Positions 50,991 to 63,222 of a stretch of 64,000 nt of DNA are shown in pieces. Source of the stretch: Apostichopus japonicus (lineage: Eukaryota > Echinodermata > Holothuroidea > Aspidochirotida > Stichopodidae); contig NC_092568.1 in NCBI RefSeq assembly GCF_037975245.1, positions 38,530,501-38,594,500 on the forward strand, read 5' to 3'. Made by a program: the position numbers and the translations under genes. The notes beneath the pieces are model-generated. The model made no database searches and was not told the origin of the DNA. It was given only the letters and a program-made list of their open reading frames with translations. Each line of letters opens with the position of its first letter. Position 1 is the first letter of the stretch.

Positions 50991-53244
50991 CTAGTATACT
51001 ACTGTTCTTTATCTTTGGTAGGGTGCTGTTTTATTGTGCTACTGGGTATAATATTCCATGAGGGACATGTTGCTATTTAAAGCCTAAAAGTACACAGGTT
51101 TTTGTGTTAAATATGGCTCAAAGATTTCAAGTATAGTGTGTGCACAAATGTTGCTTCAAATCACTAAATTCCTTTCTTCATGTAGGCCTACTCTGTGGTT
51201 GACTTTACTTGTACTGAATTCCAGTAACCAAATTTGTTTTTTCGTTTACATATTCCATAATAAGTAAAATGTAAAATGTAAAATGATAAGTAAAATGGCA
51301 TCCTACAAAATGAGAGTAATAGTTTCGGATTCCGATATCAGAAAGTTATCTATTCCGCAGAAGCCGGATAATTTGCAAAACTTGAAGGCAGTTTTACAGA
51401 ATGAACTGGACCTTGAGAGTAACTTTACAGTTCAATATTCAGATTCAGATTTTGATGGAGCACTAGTTAACCTTACCAACATAAGTGATCTCCCTGAAAA
51501 CTTCACAACACTTAAGTTGAACTACCCCCCCTCCACCTTTTGATCCCCCTGTATCCTTGGATGGTTTGGGCAATAACAACACAAGTATTATTTCTAACAA
51601 TTCATCTGATACTTCTGATAGCACTAGCACCCATGATACTATGAGTGTGAGCTCCCATGATACTATGAGTGTCACTTCAAGTGACGATCTTCAGTCTAAA
51701 GAGGCAAAGTTTAGACAAGGAACATGGCCAGCAATGTTTGAAATTCCTAAACTTGGACCAGAGTTAGAGATAATCATAGGAGCTGGTAACATCAGATACA
51801 AAACAGACCAAGTGCAACTTTTCTTCGGAAAAGACATGAAAAGTCATCTTTTGAGTGCACTGACAAATAAAATTTGGAAACACAAGACTATCCATCCGAC
51901 TTGGAGTTTGTAGAAGTGGCAAAAGGTGTTATTTCTAAGTACCCTTGTCTTAGTGAAAAAGGTGCTTCATCAGGCTGTGATGGGTTGGTTAATAGCCTAA
52001 AGTACAAAATGGGTAATATGAGATCCAAAATGCGTTCAGTAGGATGCTTTGAGATGAAAGTCAACTCAAGGAAAAGATCTGATAATGAGGCATCAGTTTC
52101 ACCAAAATTCAAAAAGCCTAAAAGAGCAGAGCTTAATTATTTGCCAGACCTTACGAATGGTGAGGATGTTGCTAGTATGGAGGTAAACAGAAAGACACTC
52201 ATTGCAGAGGTATAGAATAGAAAGAAAGATATGAAAGAGATACACTCGCTAATGACAAGGACGTTTGCACACAGAAGGCAGGAATTGGTACTAACTTCCC
52301 CATCAGTTACAGATATCATGGAGAGATGGCCAGGCTTGTTTATGACCAGTGGGGTAAGTAATATATGTACTGTATCTTGTCTGTGATTTCCCTGCATGTC
52401 GTAAGAGGTAACTAAATGAGTTAAGTATAACCGTTGCTCTTTTTCCAAGAAGGAGTTGACTGAACTGGTACCAGGCATTGTTTCCGGGTGTGCCGGGCAC
52501 TAAATAGAAGTACCGGGCTTGAAAGAAAACATGCCAGGTACTAACCGACGTTGAAAATCATTGCCCGGAACGTTACAATAGTGCCCGGCGCCAACAGAAT
52601 CCGGGTACCCGACGGAAAGGAGGTCTGGTTACCCATGCACACATTTTCTACCTGGTGCAAACTCTAGTTTACAAGCAATAACACTATTTGTAATAACACT
52701 ATTTGTTATTCACATACAATATGTGGTAATACAGATCATACGGGTCCAGATCTGAGAGGAATGTCCTTAGGAATAGAGTCCTATATGTATATATACCATG
52801 AAGAGGGGAGGGGGTGGGGGCTGATCTTTCTTCTAGAAGGTGATACTGTCATATGATAGTCATTGAGTTATTCAGACATTTTGTAGTAATGTGTAAGTAT
52901 TGTCAGTTTCCAAAACCAGTAAGTTTGGGGAAACACACATCTTGTTGGCACATAGGTGAATATGGCCTCCCTCTTTTGCAAGTCTGCCAGCTGTTCCATT
53001 ACCAAAGACCCAACAATATGCATGAATCCACTGGACTGTCAGAGAGTAAGTTTGTAATCTTTAATTTTGAGGTTCTCAAATCTAGTTAATTTTGGAAAGG
53101 GTCATACCCATAAGGGATGAAGCGTTCTCTTCCTGGGATATGATATGGGCATTGGGAAATGCAATTTAATATATATGGGTAAGTAAATTCAGCTCATAAT
53201 GATTTTTTAAGAATCATAATTTAGAAGACTATACAGTAAGGGAG

Positions 53245-53505
53245 CGTGATGGGAGAGTGGTTAAGGTCTTTGATCCAATGATCATGGGTGCAAGTCCTGG
53301 CTGGATTGTCATGGAGTGTCTTTAGGCAAGGAACTTTAAACCAAATGGCTCATTTCACCGGGATGAGAATGGGAACCTGCGAGGTAACTTGTCCCTAGTG
53401 AGCACCGTATTGTGGCAGTTGGACACGTTACCGGTGACCCAGGGGGTAAATTGTAAAGCGCTTTGACGCTCTGTGGCATAAATCACAATCCTATCAAACT
53501 AATCA
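53245..53505 (+). mobile_element. tRNA-derived SINE (family B), diverged copy
   Basis: GATGGGAGAGTGGTTAAGG (A box) and GGGTGCAAGTCC (decayed B box), then TTAGGCAAGGAACTTTAAAC and CTGCGAGGTAACTTGTC, ending TTGTAAAGCGCTTTGACGCT. Inserted in intron 1 of the SAMD3-like gene. Confidence 0.78.
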
Positions 53506-54149
53506 ATTAAAATTGTTTGCTCTTTTTCAGCTTTATGCAGAATTTGGGCGATTGACAAATATGAACCTGAACGAAACCTTCTTTGCATCACCGAATAAAC
53601 ATTTAGACAGAATGGTGCAGATGTTGAAGTCAAGAAAGGGTGTTCATTCTCTGGCGATTCAACAGGAGTTACAGTCTTCCGAGGGAAAGGTTAGGTTTTT
53701 TGTTGTTGAAACCTTTGCCTGTCGTATGGCAGTTAATTAAATGGCACTTTAACTATCTCCTAGTGTAGCTTATGTCTTAGTGCACTGGATGAATGTACAA
53801 TCTGGCTGGTTCCTCCATTCCAAAGGTGGTAGGTTTGGAGAGTGGAGATCTACTCCACTTGGGTCACACCAAATACACATAATCTAAAACAAGCGCGATC
53901 GGAAACGAGAGGGGAGGGGGGGGGGGGGGGTCCATGGGTTCAAACAAATTGCCAAAAAAATAATTGCCAACATTTATTATGCTGGAATAAGTCCCACACA
54001 AATCCCTTTGAAACTGAAATATTATACCATTTTGCATCTAGTGACCTCAAAATCACATTTTTGGCCAACTCAACCCCTCTCATGATAAAATCCTCGCATC
54101 GATCGTGGCCCCTAGGCCTGTACCCTTCCTATTGATGTGCCATTATAAC

Positions 54150-54245
54150 TTCAGAATCCTTAGTTCGTACTATCCGGTGAAATCCAGTCCGGCCGGATCT
54201 TAAAATTTGGGATCCGGTTCATCCCTAGGAGAGACAGGTAAGTAT
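54150..54245 (-). mobile_element. Short GC-rich transposon-like fragment
   Basis: On the minus strand it reads AGGGATGAACCGGATCCC, then AAGATCCGGCCGGACTGG, a start type typical of small DNA transposons. No second end was identified. Confidence 0.3.
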
Positions 54246-54949
54246 TGTTGCTCGTAAATTCCCAAACCATGTAAGTTTTGGGGATTGTACAATTTGTCAT
54301 CCTATTCCTCAAAATAATAAATGTAGTCTATATATAATGTAGAGTAAGATTGTGTTTTTTCTCTTGTATCGTTTCAAGAAGAACTGCAGTCCTGAGAAGC
54401 CTACCATTCTATTTCAAAGAGAAACAGAAATATTACAAAGACTTCAAGGTATCTATAGGTAAATGTATTTTCCTGTAGGGGTGGAGACTGGAGAGTGACT
54501 GTGAAGTGCACATTCTGTACAAACTATTGCGATACAACACTATTAGATGGCAAATTGAATAGTGTACATATGCATGCAATACGATACAATATACTTAGAA
54601 TCTCAATGCAACATTTTTGGTATCCAATCAATTGTGGTAAGACGTGCAGTGTCATACACTTGTCTTATCTTATCATCATATACCACCCCGCGGGTTTAAT
54701 TTGCTTCCATTCACTTTTTTAATTTGTTAAGTTACTAAATAATATAGGATAACAGGAAGATTTTCAAATTTGAGTAACTGTGACGTCATCAACGGGACTT
54801 CCCCATATTTTAAATCATATAAACTTGCTAAACTATTTTCATATCATGATTGGCTGATCAGAAAAAGATGGGACCCTAACCAGTCAATATATTTGTTAAT
54901 GCTCTGCAAAATATGTTTTCATTTTTGATTCCTTGCCACAGACAAGAAC

Positions 54950-55690
54950 CAATGCAGTAATGAATTTGTGTATGTGTGTCTGTATATATGTGACACTGCT
55001 TATAAACACAATATCTTAACAAGGCAAGCATTACTTCTGCTCATACTTGTTAGGTAGATTACCCATAATGAGTAAAAGGTCCCTATTGTTTTGGTAGAGG
55101 TCAAAGGTCAACAGAGGTCAAACACTGAAAACCTTGTAAACAATATCTTAAATAGGCAAACTTCAATTTGGTATTCCTCATAGTAAGTACATGTTACTTA
55201 TTTTTTGGTGGAGATCAACGGTCACTTGAGGTCAGCAGAGATCAATCACTAAAAAAACATTGACTATGTATGTACATTGCTTGTAAACACCATAACATAA
55301 TATGGCAAATTCAATTAAGCTCATAGCCGATATGTTTATTCATGATGAGTATATGATCCTTATTGTTTGTGATGGATGTCATATGAGGTTAACAGAGGTG
55401 ATTTAAACATTGAAAACTTTGTAAAGACCATAACGCAAACTTTTAAGGAGCATATACTTATTATGTGTGTTCATCCTTGTTGTTTGTGGTGCAGGTCTGA
55501 GGTCAAAAACTGAAAACCTTGTAAACATTGTAGCTTGATGAGACAGACTTCAATTAAGTACATACTTGCTTGGTTGATTATGCTTCACAAGTATATGATT
55601 CCTTTTGTTGTTGTTTTTGGAGGTCAAAGGTCATCTAAGGTCAACTTTATAAACACTGTATCTTGAAGGTGCCTCTGGAAGTTAGGTGCA
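54950..55690 (+). repeat. Dispersed AGGTCAAAGGTCA repeat array (copy 3)
   Basis: About five diverged units of roughly 130-150 bp with TTGTAAACA..ATATCTTAA, CCTATTGTTTTGGTAGAGGT and CAAAGGTCA. Perfect AGGTCAAAGGTCA near 55098 and 55622. Lies in the last intron of the SAMD3-like gene. Confidence 0.82.
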
Positions 55691-56449
55691 CATTCCAAGA
55701 GTTATGTAACTGCTGTCACGGTTCACGGCCCCTATTGTCATGAGAAAGCTGGTAAACAGCACAGTGAAAGCTAATTTGCATGGACTCTTAGAGAGGTCTG
55801 TTCACTGCAGCATTCTTGGGTTATTGAACACTCTGCCCCCATACCTAGCAGATACAGATAGGCCCCTGGTAGTTTCCAGGATAAATTGTTGGCCAGAACT
55901 CATTATCAGGCTAGATTAACATAAATTAAAGTTGACTCTGGGTGTTTCAATCTTTTTCTTGTTTTACCATTTAGGATGCATCTTTGGAGGAAGAAATCCG
56001 GGATTCCAAGCAAAGGATAGCTGTTGTAGGAGGTATAGGGGATCCTGTTAACATTTGCATAATAATAGATGGTAACGTAGTAATGGAAGACATTTCTGAC
56101 TTTCCCTGTGCAGTCGCACTTTATTTTGGGATTCACTATTGCCTTAATCCTCAGTATTGTGAGCAACAAGGGAAAACCATTGAACTAATCCAGAAAGTTT
56201 TTATTAACATAGATGGTCAGAAACTCACCCCAAAAGTACTTTCTTTCAAGAACACATTGTTCGCTTGATAGCTTTTCTTTGAGACAAAACATGGTTCTTC
56301 TAAGTTTGTTTGAAACAAACTCCATTTATTTCCAACGAGGTTGAGTTTTTTTATGTTTAACATATTTCTATGAGATTTTCATATACAGTATACATTCATG
56401 GAATTCAAAAGGTCCATTGAGTATGTGTAACTAATGGATAACTATTTTT

Positions 56450-56790
56450 TGACATGGTTAACATAGTAAACAGAGTAATGGGAGACATTTCAGACTTTCC
56501 ATGTGCAGTGAGTGGCACTTTATTTTAGGGATCACTATTGTCTTAACCTTCAGAAAAACCATGGAAAAAATCCAGAAAGTTTTTATGAACAAGGAAGGGA
56601 GGAAGCTTACCTCAAAATTATACTTTCTTTCAAGAACTATTTGTTTGCTTAATAGCTTAAGTTTGCTTGAAACTCCAATATTTCCAACAAAAGTTTAATT
56701 TTTTTAATGATATCATTCTATCAGATTTCATATGTACAGTATATGTTCATGGAATTTAAAAAGTCCATATGTATAAGTTAGATTTTCACT
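56450..56790 (+). pseudogene. Decayed tandem duplicate of the SAMD3-like last exon
   Basis: GGAGACATTTCAGACTTTCC, ATCACTATTGTCTTAACCTT, AATCCAGAAAGTTTTTATGA and CTTTCAAGAAC repeat the 56090-56250 part of the true exon. The resemblance continues into the 3' flank (CAGTATA..TTCATGGAATT). Indels and a TAG destroy the frame. Confidence 0.85.
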
Positions 56791-57552
56791 TTAATTATTA
56801 CTTGACATGGGCATTTTAGTGAGTTGGATGAAGCTAATGTAGATGAAATCCCAACCGTTGGTTTGCTGCATACTCTCGTTGGTCCCACTGGATTTAAAAA
56901 GCCTACTATTTAGTCAGAAGAAATACAGATTTCTCGCATCCCCCCTTTCCCCCTGATTTCCACTTTTACTAATGCCAAATAAGTATTTTAGGCAGGCTTT
57001 CTTGACAATAATCCATTTGAACCGTACGTTAAAATCCCTCATTTTAAAGTGTTCTTTCAACAATATTTCAGCTTGCTTAGCCAATAAATATGGGAAAGGG
57101 GAAGGGGCTGCTAACTTAAAAGGTGTGGATAAGAAATCAGTATTTATTATGTTGGACTGTGGGGTAAGAGTATCGTTGTGCATAATATGAGAGGATGCTG
57201 GGAAAGTGTGATTGGCAGTATATGAAAAAACATAGGTCATGGCACCTAGGGTGGATCAGGGGTCGTTGTATGGGGGGGGGGTGGGTGGTAATGTGTTACT
57301 GATCCGGGAATGGATACTTTGAGGATATTTTTCTGACGCTGAAAACCTTGTAACAATGTTTATCAATGGGAGCAATGTTAGTTATTGAATCCTGAGGTAT
57401 ACATTTTTAAATATTAAGGGAGTACTCAGTTGTTGTTATGTCTGTGTTAATTTTCTTTTGTTCTTTTTACAGAAGATTGACAAAATAGAAAGTTTTTACT
57501 GAAATTATTGGATTTGTTGTGATTACTCAAACGGCTTGTTGTGATTACTCGA

Positions 57553-58022
57553 ACAAATTGGGGTAACCCGCTGCAAAAGGTTTTTCAAGTAATGTCAACT
57601 TTATTAATATGAGCTCTGATAATTCAATATGTATACTTTTTCATGGCAAGTAAAATGTAGTTCAAATGGCACAGATTTTTCGAGTTATCTGTACTGAAAA
57701 TCATTTGTTTCAACAACTTGTCCATGCTCAGTTGAACAAATTAATTTTTTTGAGCTATCTGAACTGAAAAATCATGTGTGTACATGACTTGTTCATGCTC
57801 AGTTGAACTGATTTTTTTTTTAGTGTACAAAACTTGAAATTGTTTTTTTGTTGTTAATAAAATGTGTAAAGTTACATCAAATATCAACTTTATGGTCAGT
57901 TACTTTAACAACAATCAGTTCAGATTACTTACAATGACATCAGTTGATTTTACTTGAAAAACCTTTTGCAGCGGGTTACCCCAATATATTTAATTTATCC
58001 TGATGCACTGGTTTTTACAGTG
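57553..58022 (+). repeat. CACTA-type right subterminal region with inverted repeats
   Basis: GGGGTAACCCGCTGCAAAAG, then GTTTTTCAAGTAA (57557-57589) is repeated in inverted form at about 57950-57985. Between them CAGTTGAAC and ATCTG(T/A)ACTGAAAATCAT motifs recur. The terminus TTTTTACAGTG ends at 58022. As a free-standing MITE it would need a duplication at 57553/57986, which I do not see. Confidence 0.75.
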
Positions 58023-59685
58023 TATAATTTGCAATGTTACAACGCACAACATCTCATTTATTTCCTATAACATCAAACTATGTACGCATCTGCTTCAATT
58101 ATTAATATACTGAAAAGTTGCCATTTAAATGACCAATTGACAAGACCATATGCGGTCAACAAGTTATACTATGATTTCTTTGAGGGCGTTTTGTACCAGG
58201 ACATTCGTCCGGCCAGATGATATTTGCCTTATAAGGGGACAAAATATTCAGCAGGATATCGTCCGGCCGTACTAAAAGTGCTATTACAAAGTGCCCCCCC
58301 CCCCGGTCACTTTGTACAGGGAGACACCCAGCAGCTGTCACACCGGTAGCAACTTATGCCGCAGGCGCACCGTGGTATGGATATGTATGAATCCATATAA
58401 ACTGGTGTAAACTTGCCCTGGTTGAGTATAATGACTCACATAATAGGTCTCACAATGTCAAGACATTTCAACGAATTTCAACACAACAATGGCTCTGCCA
58501 GTCACAATTGTTGGAAGTGTTTTGTTCTTTGTTCTTGGCGGATAAGGTCAAGAAGGTTATCACAGTGTAAGATGAATCAATTGCCCATTGGAACAGGACG
58601 ATAGCAATGGTTCTATGATAGGTTATTACACAGCGTATGCCTTCTGCCATTCCCAATTGTTGGAAATTACCTGTGTTCGCTGGACTGGTTGTGGTATTGC
58701 ACAAAGTAAAGTAAAAGTAGGAAGTAAGGACATTGTTTTGTGCGCACTATAGGCTCGAATCGTTAGAGTTGCCTTTCGATGTATACGTTACTGGAGAGCT
58801 ACCATAAAATGCATGAGGACAGAGTTATAAAGACAGAAATCAATATCTCAAGTTTGTTTTGGAATGACAGAATTCTTGCATAATGTGTGAGCTATGAACG
58901 AAGAGATATGGTTAACTTCACCTTGTAAAAATGAATTCAGTTCAAAATATTCAATGTTCCTTTCATGTCTATTAAAGTAAACCATCTGTGATCGAGGACG
59001 ATATCTAAAGAAAGGAAGCTTTCGATATCCGAATCTCAAACTATGCAACTAATAGCTTTACCGAAATCATGAAGCAATCTTGAATTTCTGTTTTCCTCGG
59101 AGTATTGATTGTGTTCTCGAATGAACCTTTGTATTTTGAAGTTATTTATTCTCGAAACTCTCTGAGATGGAATGCATACGAACAACATGGAGAAGACCGG
59201 GGTGAGGGGAGGGAGGTGGGTGGGTAGTTGTAGTATTTATTTACATAAATCAAAGCTAAGAATAAAATAGTTATTTGTTAACAATAATGTTACTTGGCAC
59301 GTTCACGGTTTTGTTGGCAGCACAAAGTGTACGGCTTTTGAACAAGGTGTTTAATATTTTATTTATTCCACACAGGTGTTTTAATATTCATCTAAAAATT
59401 CCTGCTTTCATTATTTGCATCAGACTATTCAAACTACCATTTTTAATGTTTTGCCTATGCACCAATGCACTTATTGGTGAGGTCATTATACTTTCCCCAG
59501 ATTCAACAATGGGGTCACAGCACATTCTGTATGTATGAGCGACGCCACTGGCTCCAGATTCAGTTCATCAAACCTTTACTCTTAGGTCATGATATCTATA
59601 CATATTCTCCCTAGATAATCAGCCTCTTAGACTATATTCTGATACATTTATATATAAACGAATGTTGTTTTTTTTTCGTTCTCAG
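58023..59685. other. No gene recognised
   Basis: A GC-rich patch at 58190-58340 (CGTCCGGCC twice, C10 run) may be a transposon remnant; otherwise AT-rich and featureless. Confidence 0.45.
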
Positions 59686-59784
59686 TTGTTCAGCCTTTTT
59701 CGATGACTGTATATATCCTGGTCTTTGCGGTCGTAGTTTTACTGGTTGTAATCATACTACTTCTTGCTTTTAACTTAATCGAAG
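59686..59784 (+). CDS. Transmembrane-segment exon
   Basis: Poly-T tract and CAG acceptor (59684-59685), 33 codons, donor GAAG|GTTTGT, phase 1 in and phase 1 out. It encodes VQPFSMTVYILVFAVVVLLV then VIILLLAFNLIE: a short juxtamembrane piece and about 25 very hydrophobic residues. Single-pass receptors commonly place the membrane segment in one such symmetric exon. If the signal-peptide exon at 45926 belongs to the same gene, the CACTA-like element lies in its intron. An ATG-initiated short protein (59703-59912) is the alternative. Confidence 0.5.
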
Positions 59785-62700
59785 GTTTGTTACTGAGATT
59801 TGCACAAGATCATATTCACAATCAGTGGTGCAACGTTATTACTCTTGTCAAAAACTTCAAGCATCTATTTGATGTACTTTTAACAATTTCGTGTGTGAAT
59901 AAGTCCATTTGAAGCTAGGAAATTTATGTTAATGCAAATATAATATAATAGAAATATTTGAGCAAAACTTGATTTAATCGAACCATGTTTCAACAATTAA
60001 ATCAACAATCGTGTTTAAGTAAACTTTAATTTGTTAACATATAAATGTATTTTATAATGCAAGAATATTTTGGTTAATGACCTAATTGCGAAATCCAACA
60101 TTCATAAATAATTTAAGGAAACATCTAATACTTTATCTTTCTTTACATTCAAAATATGTTGCACGTCGATTTAAAACAAGTTGCAGTTCGTGAGCAATGT
60201 GGGTCTAACATTATAGCATTGTAACAAACTATGTCTGCTAAGAAGGTGCAAAGGCAAGGGGAAAAGTAGATGGGAAGAAAGGAAATTACACCGTTATCCC
60301 GCCGAGTATATCGTAAAGATATTTTGCACAAAGAAATTTATAAACTTCTCAAATTCTCACATAGAAGCTTAGTTGAGTTCCTGCAGCGTTGCTGCTCTTG
60401 TTTAGGTTGTCTGTCTTCAATATCTCGGCTTGTTTTTTCTTGTCTCAGTAATTTCCATATTTGCTTCATCGTGTCCTTTCGTATATTTCGTTATTTTCTA
60501 TTCTGCCTCATACCAGCAGCCATGATGTGCGTACCGTTTGCTTTTGTCAAGGCACATGACAAATGTTGCAGAATGTGCATGACCATAATAAGCTGTTATT
60601 GAGAATATTGCTATTAGGTGGCACGGGTAAAATTTGAAAAGGAACCCATGTTGGCAAAATTTCACAGCCTGGGGGCGGGGGTAGTTGAGACTTAAATTTA
60701 CACTGACTGATTAAGGTAAGGATATTAACTTTTACGGGAGGGCCAGAAATGGATCCAGGATTTACTAGCGGTTGCCCGTGGGATGGATGAAACCTACTCC
60801 CACGTATGGGGTTAAATGTTAAAACATTTGGTGCATTCTGAGGCATGTTTGGAGTATTAATTAGGTCTCAACGCAATGTCGGGCCAATCAATACTTTTGA
60901 ATTCTTGTCTGAGGTTGGAAGGGGATGTGCTACCCATCCCTCACCTTTGGACCTCTCTTTGGGCATCCTGGCAGCCTTGGAGAAAGTTTTATTCTTCTCA
61001 GGCTGAATGTAACAGCCTAAAAACCTGTTTTATCTTCATGTCATAAAAATAATGAGAAATGCATGTTGTGATTGGAATGAACTGAAATATTTGCTGAAAA
61101 TTCTATCATTTGCTAACGCTCTTGGGTCCTCATTATTCATGCAGAAGGAACAGCGGGAATGAAAGCATGTATGGTTAGTTTAAAAGACGGTTGATTGCAC
61201 GAATTGCAAAGACTTAACTCACAATACCACAAATTCACCAACATCCATATAGTTAAAGGGAGATAGTTTGCAGTACTATGTACCATACATGTAGCAACAA
61301 TCCGGACGGCTAGTAAAGACTACTGTTTATTATAGAGAACAATAACAATAAAATAGTTCTGACCAGTGCAAAATAAAACCTAGACAACATAGTTGACATT
61401 AATGTAGTACAGTGAGTAATAATTACAATTGCAGCACAAACAATTATGTTAGTAGCAAGTTTGACAGACTACGGAGTGCCTAAAGGATTACATGTAAACA
61501 GGCAATGTCACCTCCAAAACATTAGCAAAGATCACAAACAGAATTGGCAAACGTCTGATAAATATGTACAATAATAATATATATCATATTAACTATGTTT
61601 ATATCCGGTATCTATGGAAATAAAATTCTCTACTAAGTAAAGATTCCAATTTTTGTCGCAAATGTGTGCACTGTGCATAGTATCATGTCCAGTACATGAG
61701 AAATAAACACAAATATGAAATCAATTTATCAAATATGCATGTTATAGATTAGCAATACCCTAATAAGTATTATATAACAGTCTTATTGTAGGAAATAGAT
61801 GCCATCTATGAGCATATTATTCAACCCAGAAAAAAGAAATATACAAAAAGTATATTTAACCAAATTGTGTCACATAGGAAACATTAATTTCCAAATTCAG
61901 TCAATTATATCATCTATGTTGAGGAGTTTATCACAAATTACTAAACATACTATAACTGCACCAATTTAATGATTTGTTCTTATATGGAAGGATTTTATTG
62001 ACTAAATAAAGAACAGCATCTTATATGTCGTGTTTTGGAAGTGACACATCTTGACGGAAAGTTAAAAAACCATCAAAATTTGACATATCTTCATACCTTT
62101 CATCACAATTATATGTTATGGGGTAGTTCAAATTTAGGTTCAGTGAAAATATAGTATTGGTCGTATAAAATATAGGCCATTAAATGCGTTGCACCGAACT
62201 TAACGAAAAAGTTAACTTTGCATATGAAAGTTTGTCTAATAATGTGAAAAATATAAATAATAAAGTTTAAGGATTGCCCATATTGAAAGTAACACCACTG
62301 ATTGCGAATACCATATAGTTATATATAGCATGTTAAGTCTAAATGACGAAATCAAAGCTATGTTTATTCGGACCTATGTCTGTTATGCAGATGGCATGCA
62401 TTCAGCGACTTCGTAAATTGGCTGCGGTCTGGTATTTCTCTTCACGCAACATGGACACTATAGTATATATTGTGGGATTTAATAGCGACGTAGTGGATTA
62501 CCGTCGATGAGAAGAGTATGATTTAAGTACCATTTTACATTTACTGAAATTATATTTGTAGCAAGAAAATGCAGCAGAAATGTAACGTAAATAATTTTTG
62601 AATGACCTTACTGACCATTCTACGACAAAAATTATACTTCCATTAAAATGTAATTTTGTTTTCTTGTATTGACAGCACTCAAGCGTCATGATGAGTGAGT

Positions 62701-63222
62701 TAACATAATTTTTACTTTTGGTAATTGATCTAATAGGCATCATCTTTTTAAGTAAGGACATTATCATTTGGATGTAGTTACTTGGACCACATGCATAAAT
62801 AAAACGTTAATGTTGAGTATGGGAAAACAGTTTATCAAACATCCACAACCCTTTCCACATAGTAATTTAGGCTCAATAATTATATGTTCTTTAATAGTTT
62901 TGTGGACTCGACAAGACCATATTTCTTCTGTATTCTATTTGAGTCAATAGTCATGGTTGTTGCTAGTCCCTGTATTGTTTTGTAGTATACTCTAAGTTAT
63001 TGTTTCTCAAACGAATCAGTTTCTTCTGTATTATGAGCAGTAGTAAATTGTCAATTAACATCGTAATATATGAAAACCTTGTAAAGCATCTCTCTGATCA
63101 ACTACGAACAATGGAAGGGAGGAAGTTCTTACTAATTCATTATGAATTCTAAACACTTACCCAAATGTTTCCCTGAATCGATGTCATTAAAACTGTTTAT
63201 ATAATATCTAATTTCTACAAAG
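59785..63222. other. No gene firmly recognised; possible 5' exon of the right-hand gene
   Basis: A candidate start exon for the gene at 63223 lies at 62676-62698: an acceptor-like TTGACAG, then ATGATGAGTGA joined to the exon at 63223 keeps frame, but its donor (GTTAAC) is poor. The rest is AT-rich with no supported exon. Confidence 0.3.

Larger units (their letters stand above)
51283..56268 (+). pseudogene. SAMD3-like gene with N-terminal PB1-like domain, exon 1 disrupted
   Basis: Exons: 51283-52353, 53531-53689, 54379-54448 and 55975-56268. Residues 1-80 look like a PB1-type ubiquitin fold (KMRVIVSDSDIRKLSI... ENFTTLKLNY). A Ser/Thr linker, WPAMFEIPKLGPELE, YPCLSEKGASSGCDGLVNSL, RAELNYLPDL, RTFAHRRQE and, in later exons, RRTAVLRSLPFY and DFPCAVALYFGIHYCLNP to LIQKVF follow in the order of fish proteins annotated as SAMD3-like; their function is unknown. 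Exon 1 has a one-base shift in a C7 run at 51525-51531, another near 51880, and TAG at 52213-52215. The exon 2 to 3 phases disagree, so a small exon may be missing. It lies 290 bases after the transposase remnant, same strand. Confidence 0.72.
48312..58022 (+). mobile_element. Old CACTA/EnSpm-like element carrying two gene types (right end defined, left end not found)
   Basis: Right terminus: TTTTTACAGTG ends at 58022; its complement begins CACTGTAAAAACCAG, the CACTA terminal form. Just inside lie subterminal repeats including an inverted pair of about 45 bp (57553-57600 and 57940-57990). Upstream, on the same strand, are a broken zinc-finger/Tnp2-like transposase (48312-50990) and a SAMD3-like gene (51283-56268). 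The assignment of all three parts to one element is inference; the left boundary given is only the start of the transposase exon. SINE and other repeats have since inserted. Confidence 0.55.

Noticed and set aside
57557-57985. Free-standing MITE defined by the GGGGTAACCCGCTGC inverted pair
   Set aside because: No target-site duplication is visible at either boundary, and a CACTA terminus lies 37 bases beyond; better read as subterminal repeats of a larger element.
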